Positions 42,430 through 50,615 of a stretch of 64,000 nucleotides of DNA are shown piece by piece. Source of the stretch: Virgisporangium ochraceum (GTDB taxonomy: Bacteria > Actinomycetota > Actinomycetes > Mycobacteriales > Micromonosporaceae); the NCBI RefSeq assembly GCF_016863655.1, contig NZ_BOPH01000072.1, forward strand, positions 123,285 to 187,284, written 5' to 3'. The translations under genes and the position numbers were made by a program. Positions within the stretch are counted from its first letter, which is position 1. Every line of letters starts with the position of its first letter. The notes below the pieces were generated by a model. The model searched no databases, was not told the DNA's origin, and saw only the letters and a program-made list of their open reading frames with translations.

Positions 42430-43545
42430 ATGAAGGGCATGGAGGGACTTCAGACGCTGTTGCCGCCTCGCGGTGACGAGCGCGCCGCGCTGGACACGAT
42501 GCTCTTCGCGATGGTCAACGCGGGCGGGTCCGACCTGCACCTCACCGTCGGTGCGCCGCCGACCGTGCGGGTCAACGGCCAGATGCGGTACCTGCCGGAG
42601 TACCCGCCGCTGGAGCCGCACGACACGGCGATGCTCGTGCGGGCGGCCACCTCCGACGAGCAGTGGGCGTTCTTCGAGGAGAAGCACGAGCTCGACTTCG
42701 CGTACAGCGTCGACGGCCTGTCGCGGTTCCGGGTGAACCTCTACATCCAGCGCGGCTCGTGCGGCGCGGCGTTCCGGGGCATCCCGCACACCATCAAGCC
42801 GCTCGAGGAGCTGGGCGTTCCCGCCAGCGTGGCGCGGTTCGCCGAACTGCACCGCGGGCTGGTGCTCGTGACCGGTCCCACCGGTTCGGGAAAGACCACG
42901 ACGCTCGCCGCGCTGCTCGACCTCGCCAACCGCACGCGGTCCTCGCACATCATCACCATCGAGGACCCCATCGAGTTCCTCCATCACCACAAGCAGTGTC
43001 TGGTGAACCAGCGCGAGGTCGGCGCCGACACCGACTCGTTCGCCACCGCGCTCAAGCACGCGCTGCGGCAGGACCCCGACATCATCCTCGTCGGTGAGCT
43101 CCGCGACCTGGAGACCACGTCGACGGCGTTGACGGCGGCCGAGACCGGTCACCTCGTGCTGGCGACGCTGCACACGCAGAGCGCGGCGCAGACCGTCGAC
43201 CGCGTCATCGACATCTTCCCGCCGCACCAGCAGCACCAGGTGCGCGCCCAGCTCTCCGCGGCGCTGCAGGGCGTGGTGACGCAGGCGCTCGCGCCGCGCG
43301 CCGACGGGCAGGGTCGCACGATCATCACCGAGATCATGTTCGCCACGGCGGCGATCCGGAACCTCATCCGCGAGGGCAAGAACCACCAGATCCCCTCGTT
43401 CATGCAGGCCGGTGGGCGCGAGGGGATGCTCTCGTTCGACCAGCACCTCGCCGAACGCGTGCAGCAGCGGCTGATCACGTTCGAGCAGGGGCTCAGCCTG
43501 TGCCACTCCGCCGAGGACTTCCAGCGGCTGTCCGGAAGGATGTGA
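42430..43545 (+). CDS. pilT: Type IV pilus retraction ATPase PilT
   Basis: A 371-residue ATPase with the PilT-type N-terminus 'GSDLHLTVGAPPTVRVNGQMRYL', Walker A 'GPTGSGKTT', Asp box 'TIEDPIEF', Walker B 'DPDIILVGELRD' and the retraction-ATPase segment 'ETGHLVLATLHTQSAAQTVDRVIDIFPPHQQ'. It depolymerises pili, giving twitching motility. It starts 38 bp after pilB and ends 4 bp before pilC. Confidence 0.95.
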   Translation: MKGMEGLQTLLPPRGDERAALDTMLFAMVNAGGSDLHLTVGAPPTVRVNGQMRYLPEYPPLEPHDTAMLVRAATSDEQWAFFEEKHELDFAYSVDGLSRFRVNLYIQRGSCGAAFRGIPHTIKPLEELGVPASVARFAELHRGLVLVTGPTGSGKTTTLAALLDLANRTRSSHIITIEDPIEFLHHHKQCLVNQREVGADTDSFATALKHALRQDPDIILVGELRDLETTSTALTAAETGHLVLATLHTQSAAQTVDRVIDIFPPHQQHQVRAQLSAALQGVVTQALAPRADGQGRTIITEIMFATAAIRNLIREGKNHQIPSFMQAGGREGMLSFDQHLAERVQQRLITFEQGLSLCHSAEDFQRLSGRM

Positions 43546-43549
43546 GCCG

Positions 43550-44785
43550 GTGCCGATCACCAAGGAGTTCACCTACGAGACCGTCGGCGCCGGCGGCAAG
43601 CGCGAGAAGGGCAAGATCGAGGCCTCCAACGAGACGGCCGCCGCGGTCCAGCTGCGCGCGCAGGGGCTGGTGCCCCTGTCGATCTCCGAGAACAACTCGG
43701 TGCTGCAGAAGGACCTGAAGATTCCCGGCCTGTCCGGGCGCACCACGCTCAAGGACCTGTCGGTGTTCTCCCGTCAGTTCGCGACGATGAGCGCGGCCGG
43801 CATGTCGCTGCTGCGCACGCTCGCGGTCATGGAGGACCAGACCGAGAAGGCCTCGCTGAAGAAGGCGATCGGCGAGGTGCGGCTCGACGTCGAGGGCGGC
43901 ATGCCGTTGTCGGCGGCGATGGCCCGCCACGACCGGGTGTTCCCGTCGCTGATGGTCGCGATGGTGAAGTCGGGTGAGACCGGTGGTTTCCTCGACGACG
44001 CGTTGGAGCGCATCGCGGGCAGCTTCGAGAAGGACTCCGCGCTGCGCGGGAAGATCAAGAGTGCGCTGACGTACCCGGTGATGGTGCTGGCGTTCAGCGT
44101 GGTGATGATCGCCGCGGTGCTCATCTTCATCGTGCCCATCTTCGAGAAGATGTTCCGCGACCTCGGCGGCGAGCTTCCGCTGCCGACGCAGATCATCGTG
44201 TCGGCGAGCAACACCATCGCGTGGTCGGGTCCGCTCACCGTGGTGGTCGTCGTGGTGCTCACGGCCATCTTCCGCGCCCAGCTGCGCCGCAGTCCCGGGC
44301 TACGGATGTTCACCGACAAGGTGAAGCTGAAGCTGCCGGTGTTCGGTCCGCTGTTCACGAAGATCGCGATCAGCCGGTTCTCCCGGAACCTCGGAACCCT
44401 GTTGAGCGTCGGCATCCCCGTGATGCAGGCGTTGAGTGTGGTGGGTGCGACCACCGGCAACTCGGTGATCGCGGCGGTGGCCACGGCCATGCAGAACTCG
44501 GTACGCGAGGGACGCACGATGTCGGCGCCCCTCGGTCAGTACCCGGTCTTTCCGCGCATGGTGACCCAGATGATGGAAGTTGGCGAAGAGAGCGGCCAAA
44601 TAAGTCAGATGCTCGGCAAGATTGCCGACTTCTACGACCGGGAGGTCGACGACGCGGCCGAGTCACTGACCGCGGCACTTGAACCCATCATGGTGCTTTT
44701 CATGGGCGCCCTGATCGGCGGAATGGTCGTCTGCCTGTACCTGCCGATGTTCTCGGTCTACCAGAACATCCAAGGCGTGGAGTGA
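43550..44785 (+). CDS. pilC: Type IV pilus inner-membrane platform PilC
   Basis: A 411-residue GspF/PilC protein with 'FSRQFATMSAAGMSLLRTL' in the first T2SSF domain and 'FSRNLGTLLSVGIPVMQAL' in the second. It has three membrane helices, the last being 'ALEPIMVLFMGALIGGMVVCLYLPMFS'. GTG at 43550 lies 4 bp after the pilT stop. It recruits PilB/PilT at the membrane. Confidence 0.95.
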   Translation: MPITKEFTYETVGAGGKREKGKIEASNETAAAVQLRAQGLVPLSISENNSVLQKDLKIPGLSGRTTLKDLSVFSRQFATMSAAGMSLLRTLAVMEDQTEKASLKKAIGEVRLDVEGGMPLSAAMARHDRVFPSLMVAMVKSGETGGFLDDALERIAGSFEKDSALRGKIKSALTYPVMVLAFSVVMIAAVLIFIVPIFEKMFRDLGGELPLPTQIIVSASNTIAWSGPLTVVVVVVLTAIFRAQLRRSPGLRMFTDKVKLKLPVFGPLFTKIAISRFSRNLGTLLSVGIPVMQALSVVGATTGNSVIAAVATAMQNSVREGRTMSAPLGQYPVFPRMVTQMMEVGEESGQISQMLGKIADFYDREVDDAAESLTAALEPIMVLFMGALIGGMVVCLYLPMFSVYQNIQGVE

Positions 44786-44872
44786 GTCTCCGCGCATCCC
44801 GCCCGACCGGCAGCCAGCCGGGCCGGAACAACACCACCCGTCCCACCCCCACTTGAGTCGCAGGAGGCTCAC

Positions 44873-45358
44873 ATGCGTAAGACCCTCAACGGGATGCGCA
44901 ATCGCGGCAACGAAGACCGCGGCTTCACCATGATCGAGCTGCTCGTGGTGGTCGTCATCATCGGTGTGCTGGTCGCGATCGCCGTCCCGGTGTACCTCAA
45001 CTACCGAAAGGGCGCGGCCAACAAGTCGGCCGCCGCCGACGTCCGCAGCGCGATCACGGCGGTCGAGCAGTACTACACCGACAACGGCAACGCCTACCCG
45101 GCCGCCCCCGCGCCGCTGGTGTCGGCCGACGGCGTGCTCAAGCTCACCGGCGGTTCCGAGCAGACGATCACCGTGTCGCCCGGCAACGTGCTGGCGTACC
45201 AGAACTACCTGAAGGACGGCACGGCCGCGTCGTACCGCCTCTGCGCGATCAACACCGACGGCGGCCAGATGTACCGCTACGACAGCGGTGTCGGCGGATC
45301 GGTCATCAAGTTCACCGGCAGCAACGCGGCGACGTGCGCCACGACCGCCAGCGCGTAG
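44873..45358 (+). CDS. pilA: Type IV major pilin PilA
   Basis: A 161-residue prepilin. The leader ends 'NEDRG' and is cut after Gly17 before F18-TMIE, so Glu5 of the mature protein is present (class III-type pilin), followed by the hydrophobic helix 'LLVVVVIIGVLVAIAVPVYLNYRKGAANKSAAADVRSAITAVEQYYTDNG'. A short C-terminal globular part has two Cys that could form the D-loop. AGGAGG lies 6 bases before the ATG, the strongest ribosome-binding site of the operon. A GC-rich hairpin follows the stop. Confidence 0.95.
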   Translation: MRKTLNGMRNRGNEDRGFTMIELLVVVVIIGVLVAIAVPVYLNYRKGAANKSAAADVRSAITAVEQYYTDNGNAYPAAPAPLVSADGVLKLTGGSEQTITVSPGNVLAYQNYLKDGTAASYRLCAINTDGGQMYRYDSGVGGSVIKFTGSNAATCATTASA

Positions 45359-45368
45359 TTCAGTGATC

Positions 45369-45409
45369 GCCGGCGGTGGCGGCTGCCGAATGGCGCCGCT
45401 GCCGCCGGC
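45369..45409 (+). terminator. Hairpin/attenuator directly after pilA
   Basis: A 15-bp stem (45369-45383 with 45395-45409, two G-U wobbles) and 11-nt loop start 10 bp after the pilA stop. It may set the excess of major pilin over downstream pilus proteins. Confidence 0.65.
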
Positions 45410-45443
45410 CCCGAGCCGTTCCGCGAAGACCCGAGAGGACGCG

Positions 45444-46229
45444 ATGACTCCCCTACTCGTACTGGCCGGCGTGCTCGGGCTCGCGGTCGGTTCGTTCCTG
45501 AACGTGGTGGTCCACCGCGTTCCGCGGGGGGAGTCCTTGCTGCGACCGGCGTCGCACTGCCCGGCCTGCGACCGGCCGGTGCGGCCCTGGGAGAACGTGC
45601 CGGTGCTCAGCTGGCTCGCCCTGCGCGGGCGGTGCGCCGGCTGCAAGGTGCGCATCAGCGTCCGTTACCCCCTGGTCGAGGCGGCCACCGCCGCGCTGTT
45701 CGTCGCCATCACGCTCCGGTTCGGTGTGAGCCCGGAGCTTCCGGCGTACCTGTACCTCGGCGCGGTGTCTCTCGCGCTGGCCCTCATCGACCTCGACGTG
45801 CGACGGCTGCCCAACGCGATCGTCCTACCGTCCTATGTGGTCGGTGCCGCGCTCCTCGCGCTGCCGGCCGTGCTCGGCCCGGACTGGCACGCCGCCGGTC
45901 GCGCGCTGCTCGCGATGGCCGTGCTGTTCGCCCTGTTCCTCGGGATCGCGTCGCTGTACCGCGGCGGCATGGGTCTCGGCGACGTGAAGCTCGCCGGCGT
46001 GCTCGGGCTCTACCTCGGGTGGCTCGGCTGGAGCTCGGTCGTCGTCGGCGCGTTCAGCGGGTTCCTGCTCGGCGGGATCGTCGGCGCGGCGCTCATGGCG
46101 GCCCGTAGGGCGTCCCGGAAGACGCCGATCCCGTTCGGCCCGTTCATGCTCGCCGGCGCGCTGCTCGCGGTGTTCCTCGCCGACCCGATCGCGTCCTGGT
46201 ACACGACCACGTTCCTCACCCCGGCCTGA
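45444..46229 (+). CDS. pilD: Prepilin peptidase PilD
   Basis: A 261-residue aspartic membrane protease. It has an N-terminal 'SFLNVVVHRVPRGES', the zinc-type CPAC and CAGC pairs of the methyltransferase-like domain, and catalytic Asp in 'ALIDLDVRRLPN' and 'GMGLGDVKLAG'. About seven membrane helices are present. It cleaves and N-methylates prepilins such as the adjacent pilA product and probably the minor pilins. ATG at 45444 follows GAGAGGA. Confidence 0.93.
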   Translation: MTPLLVLAGVLGLAVGSFLNVVVHRVPRGESLLRPASHCPACDRPVRPWENVPVLSWLALRGRCAGCKVRISVRYPLVEAATAALFVAITLRFGVSPELPAYLYLGAVSLALALIDLDVRRLPNAIVLPSYVVGAALLALPAVLGPDWHAAGRALLAMAVLFALFLGIASLYRGGMGLGDVKLAGVLGLYLGWLGWSSVVVGAFSGFLLGGIVGAALMAARRASRKTPIPFGPFMLAGALLAVFLADPIASWYTTTFLTPA

Positions 46230-46249
46230 CCGTACACAAAGGAGCATCC

Positions 46250-47263
46250 ATGGCCAGCTCGCTCGTCGGTCTCGACATCGGTTCGGCGTCGATCCGTGCC
46301 GCCGAGACCGGTAAGCGGCGCGACGGGCTGGCCGTCAACGCGTTCGGCGCGGTGCCCCTGCCGCCCGGTGCGGTGCAGGCGGGCGTCATCCAGGACGAGG
46401 CGGCGGTGACCGCCGCGCTGAAGCACCTGTGGTCGACGGCCCGGCTGCGCGGCCGCAAGGTGGCGCTGGGAGTGAGCAACCCGCAGGTCGTGGTGCGCAA
46501 GATGGACCTGGCCAACCTGCCCCGCGCGGAACTGCGCCGGTCGCTTCCGTTCCAGGTACGCGACTCGCTCCCGCTTCCGGTCGAGCGTTCGCTGCTGGAC
46601 TTCTACCCGCTCGACCACAGCGACGGCGAGACCGTCGAGGGCCTGCTGGTCGCCTCTCCCAAGGAGCCGGTGGTCGCCGCGATCCGGGCGATCCAGAAGG
46701 CCGGTCTCCAGGTGGCGAAGGTCGACCTGGGTTCGTTCGCGCTGCTGCGCTCCGCGGCGTTCCTCGACTCCAACGTGGAGGCGATCGTCGAGATCGGCGC
46801 CCAGATGACCACGGTGATCGCGCACGTCGACGCCGTTCCGCTGATCGTGCGCACGGTTCCCCGCGGCGGTGCCGAGATCACCGAGGCCATCGCGGCCCGC
46901 ATGAGCATCGACCTCGCCGAGGCGGAGAACCGCAAACGCCAGAACGGACTCATCGGACCGGACACCGCGGTGACCGCGCTGATCGACGAGGCGGTCCGCC
47001 CGCTGATCAACGAGGTCCGCAGCTCGTTCGCCTACCTCAACACGGGCGACCGGCAGATGCGGGTGGCCCGGGTGATGCTCGCCGGCGGCGGTGCGCTGCT
47101 GGCCGGTCTCCCCGCGAAGCTGGCCGCCCACCTGAACCTGGACGTCACGTTCGCGGACCCGCTCATCCGCTTCAACATCGGCCGGCGCACCGTCCCGGAG
47201 GCGTTGACTCCGAGCCGGGTCGCCGCCGCCGTCTGTATCGGCCTCACGATGGGAGCAGCCTGA
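46250..47263 (+). CDS. pilM: Type IV pilus assembly protein PilM
   Basis: This 337-residue actin-fold cytoplasmic protein begins 'LVGLDIGSASIRAAETGKRRDGLAVNAFGAVPLP' (ASKHA phosphate-1 motif) and later has 'VRVMLAGGGALLAGLPAKLAAHL' and 'SRVAAAVCIGLTMGAA'. It forms the cytoplasmic ring of the alignment complex by binding the PilN N-terminus. Its stop shares one base with the pilN start. Confidence 0.93.
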   Translation: MASSLVGLDIGSASIRAAETGKRRDGLAVNAFGAVPLPPGAVQAGVIQDEAAVTAALKHLWSTARLRGRKVALGVSNPQVVVRKMDLANLPRAELRRSLPFQVRDSLPLPVERSLLDFYPLDHSDGETVEGLLVASPKEPVVAAIRAIQKAGLQVAKVDLGSFALLRSAAFLDSNVEAIVEIGAQMTTVIAHVDAVPLIVRTVPRGGAEITEAIAARMSIDLAEAENRKRQNGLIGPDTAVTALIDEAVRPLINEVRSSFAYLNTGDRQMRVARVMLAGGGALLAGLPAKLAAHLNLDVTFADPLIRFNIGRRTVPEALTPSRVAAAVCIGLTMGAA

Positions 47264-47997
47264 TGGCCACGGTGATGTCGCATCCGGACCAGAAGCACGA
47301 CCCGTCCGACCAGCACACCACGACGCTCATGAACCCGCTGCGCACGCCCGGGATCCATGCCGACCTCCTGCCGATGGAGGTCTTCGTCTCGCGGCGCACC
47401 CAGCGCATCGGCCGCTACGCCACGTTCGCGCTGGTGCTGGTCACCGTGCTGTTGACGCTCTGGTACGGACTGGAGGTCATCCGCACCACGTCGGCCGAGA
47501 CCGACCGCGACCAGATGCTCGACAGCGTGCAGAGCCTCAAGCGCCAGCAGGCGAAGTTCGACCAGCTGGTGAAGACGCAGGCGCAGGCGAAGGCCATCAA
47601 CGCACAGCTGGCCGCGCTCATGTCCAACGACATGCTGTGGTCGCGGCTGACCGCCGCGCTGCTCGCCGTGGCCCCCGACGACGTCGACATCAGCGGCATC
47701 TCGGCGAACGTCCCCGCGGTCGGCACGGACACGGCGACGACACGCAACCTCATCGGTCCGCCGACCGTGAAGGTCCTCGGAACCCTGTCGATCAACGGCG
47801 TGGGACCGCGTAAGGACGTCGTGGCGCTCTACGTCGACGCGCTGGACACGGTGCCGGGGCTGGCGAACTCGTTCCTCACGAACGCGACGCAGAGCGAGCG
47901 GGGCTACGAGTTCACGGTGCGGGTCGACATCACCTCCGCGGCGCTGGACAACCGCTACAAGCCGTCGGCGAGCCCCAGCGCGGGTGGTGGCCAGTGA
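47263..47997 (+). CDS. pilN: Type IV pilus assembly protein PilN
   Basis: A 244-residue PilN: a cytoplasmic head containing 'HADLLPMEVFVSRRTQRIGR' (the INLLP-like PilM-binding peptide appears as ADLLP), one membrane helix ('YATFALVLVTVLLTLWYGLEVI'), a coiled coil and a ferredoxin-like periplasmic-type domain with 'VKVLGTLSINGVGPRKDVVALYVDAL'. It pairs with PilO. It overlaps pilO by 4 bp. Confidence 0.9.
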   Translation: MATVMSHPDQKHDPSDQHTTTLMNPLRTPGIHADLLPMEVFVSRRTQRIGRYATFALVLVTVLLTLWYGLEVIRTTSAETDRDQMLDSVQSLKRQQAKFDQLVKTQAQAKAINAQLAALMSNDMLWSRLTAALLAVAPDDVDISGISANVPAVGTDTATTRNLIGPPTVKVLGTLSINGVGPRKDVVALYVDALDTVPGLANSFLTNATQSERGYEFTVRVDITSAALDNRYKPSASPSAGGGQ

Positions 47998-48611
47998 CGT
48001 GGCTCCTGCGGCCCGATCGTCTGTGGATGTTCGGTGCGTTGGCCGGCGCGGTCGCGCTGTCCGCGCTGGCCTGGTTCCTGCTGATCGGTCCGCAACGCGA
48101 CGCTACCGTCGGCGTCGAGGACGAGACCGTCGCGGCGGAGGGGCAGGTGGTCGTCGAGCAGCGCAAGCTGGCCCGCCTCAACACCGAGTTCGCCGACAGC
48201 CAGCGGTTCGCCGCCGAGCTGGCGGCCAACCGGCAGGCGCTGCCGCTCGTGGCCGCGACCGGTGACCTGCTCCGCGAGCTCCAGAACGCCGGTGAGGCGG
48301 CCGGGGTCACGGTGCCCAGCCTGTCGGCCGGCAGCCCCGTCGAGCTCAAGGAAAACGCCGGCGTGGCCTCCGTGACGATCACGATCGCCGCCGTCGGCCA
48401 GATGCAGAAGCTGCAACGCTTCCTCGACCAGATCCAGCGGATCCAGCCCCGGGCGATGCTCGTGTACACCGTCACGTTCGCGCCGAACGACTCCGGCGGG
48501 TCGCTGACCGGAGCCACCTCCCAGCTGACGGTCAGCGCCCAGATCTTCGTCGCGCTGCACACGGCGTCCGGATCCACCGCGCCGGCCACGACCGCGCCCA
48601 GCGCGAACTGA
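47994..48611 (+). CDS. pilO: Type IV pilus assembly protein PilO
   Basis: A 205-residue PilO-like protein with an N-terminal membrane helix ('WMFGALAGAVALSALAWFLLIGP'), a coiled coil ('VVEQRKLARLNTEFADSQRFAAELAANRQALP') and a C-terminal ferredoxin-like domain ('VASVTITIAAVGQMQKLQRFLDQIQRI'). GTG at 47994 overlaps the pilN stop. No PilP or PilQ genes follow, as expected for an organism without an outer membrane. Confidence 0.9.
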   Translation: MTWLLRPDRLWMFGALAGAVALSALAWFLLIGPQRDATVGVEDETVAAEGQVVVEQRKLARLNTEFADSQRFAAELAANRQALPLVAATGDLLRELQNAGEAAGVTVPSLSAGSPVELKENAGVASVTITIAAVGQMQKLQRFLDQIQRIQPRAMLVYTVTFAPNDSGGSLTGATSQLTVSAQIFVALHTASGSTAPATTAPSAN

Positions 48612-48613
48612 CC

Positions 48614-49996
48614 ATGCCCGGCCGCCGTTCCCACGACGACGGGGTGACGCTGATCGAGGTGCTGGTCGCGATCGCCCTCGTCGGCGTCACGATGACCGCT
48701 GTCACGTCGTTCTTCATCCGCACGATCGACGCGACCGGGCAGCAGCGAGGCAAGCAGGTCTCGACGCACCTCGCCGACTCGGCCATGGAACGGGTCCGCG
48801 CGCTCAAGGGGTCGTCGGTCGCCGACGGCCGCAAGGCGCTGATCGACTGCACCCCCGACTGCACCGGAAGTCCGGTCGTCACCCTGCCCGGCGGCACGAA
48901 CTGGCGGAACCTGGTCGACGGGATCAACGTGCCGGTGCTGCCGGTCGTGCCGGAGACCGTCACCGTCGCGGGCTTGAGCTACGAGCGGTACTGGTACGTC
49001 GGCGAGTGCCGCATGGCCTCCCTCACCCTTCTCGGCACCACCGACTGCGGCACGGCGCTACCGGTCAGCAGCACGACAGCGGTGAAGATGTTCCGCGTGG
49101 TCGTCGCGATCACGTGGTCCAACAAGAACTGCCGCGCCGGCCGGTGCTCGTTCGTCAGCTCGACCCTGGTGAGCGCCGAGCCCGACGAGCCGGTCTTCAA
49201 CGAGAACGAGACCGCGCCGTCGCCGGTGATCGAGAACCCCGGCAACATCGACACCGACCTCGGCACCGCGGTCGACCGGACGTTCGCCACCACCGGCGGC
49301 GCGCCTCCGGTGACCATCAGCGGCGACAACCTCCCGCCGGGGCTGACCCTGTCGTCGAACGGACGCCTGACGGGCACCCCGACGACGCGCGGCTCGTACT
49401 CGGTGGTGCTGCGGGTCAAGGACATCCGGGGCCGGGTCGGCACCGCCTCGTTCATCTGGACCATCTACTCCGTCCCGAAGCTCACCAACCCGGGCAACCA
49501 GACGACCGCCGTCGGTGTGCCGGTCAACCTGGCGGTCGCCAACACCGGCCCCGGCGAGGGCACCATCACCTGGACCCTCACCGGTGTCCCGCCGACCGGC
49601 ATCACGTTCAACGCCTCCACCGGGGTGTTCTCGGGGGTGCCGACGCTCGTGCGGCCGGCGGTGTCGCTCACGGTCCGCGCGACCGACTCGCGCGGCAAGT
49701 TCAGCGACGCCGCGTTCACGTGGACCACGATCGCCGACTGGTACGTGGCGACGGTGGCCGCGAAGAACTCCACCCGCAACACCGCGATCGCCACCCAGAC
49801 GCTCACGGCCGTCGGTGGTCAGGCTCCGTACACGTGGACGCAGACCGGGTTGCCGCCCGGGCTGAGCCTGAACGGGACCACCGGCCAGATCACCGGAACG
49901 CCGTCGACGGTCGGCACCTACACGGTGACGGTCACCGCCCGGGACGCCCGCTTCCAGACCCGGCAGACCAGCTTCCAGTGGAAGGTCACCGGATGA
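48614..49996 (+). CDS. Minor pilin (PilV-like) fused to three Ig-like (He_PIG) modules
   Basis: The 460-residue product starts with a prepilin motif (cut after Gly10 before VTLIEVLVAIALVG, Glu5 present) and a pilin-type helix. After a globular region with four Cys, three putative-Ig (He_PIG) domains run at about 199-286, 287-373 and 375-460, each ending in an 'LPPGLTLSSNGRLTGTP' type loop. Pilins of this length are unusual. The modules suggest an elongated tip or adhesin arm. It overlaps the next gene by ATGA. Confidence 0.85.
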   Translation: MPGRRSHDDGVTLIEVLVAIALVGVTMTAVTSFFIRTIDATGQQRGKQVSTHLADSAMERVRALKGSSVADGRKALIDCTPDCTGSPVVTLPGGTNWRNLVDGINVPVLPVVPETVTVAGLSYERYWYVGECRMASLTLLGTTDCGTALPVSSTTAVKMFRVVVAITWSNKNCRAGRCSFVSSTLVSAEPDEPVFNENETAPSPVIENPGNIDTDLGTAVDRTFATTGGAPPVTISGDNLPPGLTLSSNGRLTGTPTTRGSYSVVLRVKDIRGRVGTASFIWTIYSVPKLTNPGNQTTAVGVPVNLAVANTGPGEGTITWTLTGVPPTGITFNASTGVFSGVPTLVRPAVSLTVRATDSRGKFSDAAFTWTTIADWYVATVAAKNSTRNTAIATQTLTAVGGQAPYTWTQTGLPPGLSLNGTTGQITGTPSTVGTYTVTVTARDARFQTRQTSFQWKVTG

Positions 49997-50607
49997 CGCA
50001 CGAGGACGACGAGGGCGTCACCCTCATCGAGCTGACCGTCTCACTGATGATCATGTCGGTCATGCTGACGATGTTCACGACCGCCGCGCTGCAGATGTAC
50101 CGGGCGGCCAACAAGTCCGAGTCGGTAGCGTCCGCGCAGGCCGACCTGAACGTCGTGTTCCTCCGGCTCGACAAGATCGTGCGCTACGCGTCCTGGATCA
50201 GCGACCCGCAACAGGTCGGCGTGAAGCACGACATCCGCATGCTCACCACCACCAGCAGCGACGGGCAGCGCTGCTACGGACTCAAGGTCACCGGCGGAAC
50301 CGCGAGCCGGCTCCTGATCACCGAGTGGAACCCCGACGACCTCAACAGCCGGCCCACCGCCGCGGAGTTCGCCCTCGACGGCCGGATCTGGACGACGCTC
50401 GCCAACGACGTCACCGCGCCCGGCAGCGAGAAGCCGTTCGAACGGGTTCCCGCCGACTCCGTCCAGAACTTCGACCGCCTGCAGCTGAGGCTGGAAGCGA
50501 CGAAGGGCTCGAACGAGAGCCGGACGAAGAGCGACACCAACGTCCGGTTCACCGCACTCAACACGTCGCTGGCGAGGTCGTCGACCGACCTCTGCCCGCT
50601 GAGATAG
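49993..50607 (+). CDS. Minor pilin (PilW-like)
   Basis: A 204-residue prepilin-like protein (MTHEDDEG cut before VTLIELTVSLMIMSVML, Glu5 present) with a long N-terminal helix ('FTTAALQMYRAANKSESVASAQADLNVVFLRLDKIVRYA') and a globular beta-rich C-terminal part with two Cys. It resembles PilW/GspJ-type minor pilins that help start pilus assembly. It overlaps the preceding pilin by ATGA and ends 8 bp before the lectin-pilin. Confidence 0.85.
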   Translation: MTHEDDEGVTLIELTVSLMIMSVMLTMFTTAALQMYRAANKSESVASAQADLNVVFLRLDKIVRYASWISDPQQVGVKHDIRMLTTTSSDGQRCYGLKVTGGTASRLLITEWNPDDLNSRPTAAEFALDGRIWTTLANDVTAPGSEKPFERVPADSVQNFDRLQLRLEATKGSNESRTKSDTNVRFTALNTSLARSSTDLCPLR

Positions 50608-50615
50608 GGCCAGAG

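Noticed and set aside
42388..42430. Separate promoter for pilT
   Set aside because: The gap is only 38 bp and shows no recognisable -35/-10; co-transcription with pilB is simpler.
44807..44821. CCGGC-N5-GCCGG dyad between pilC and pilA as a terminator
   Set aside because: The stem is only 5 bp with flanking GC-rich sequence; expected by chance at this base composition.
45385..45392. GCCGAATG as a further sigma-28-like -10 before pilD
   Set aside because: No -35 match at 15-16 bp, and the sequence lies within the hairpin loop after pilA.
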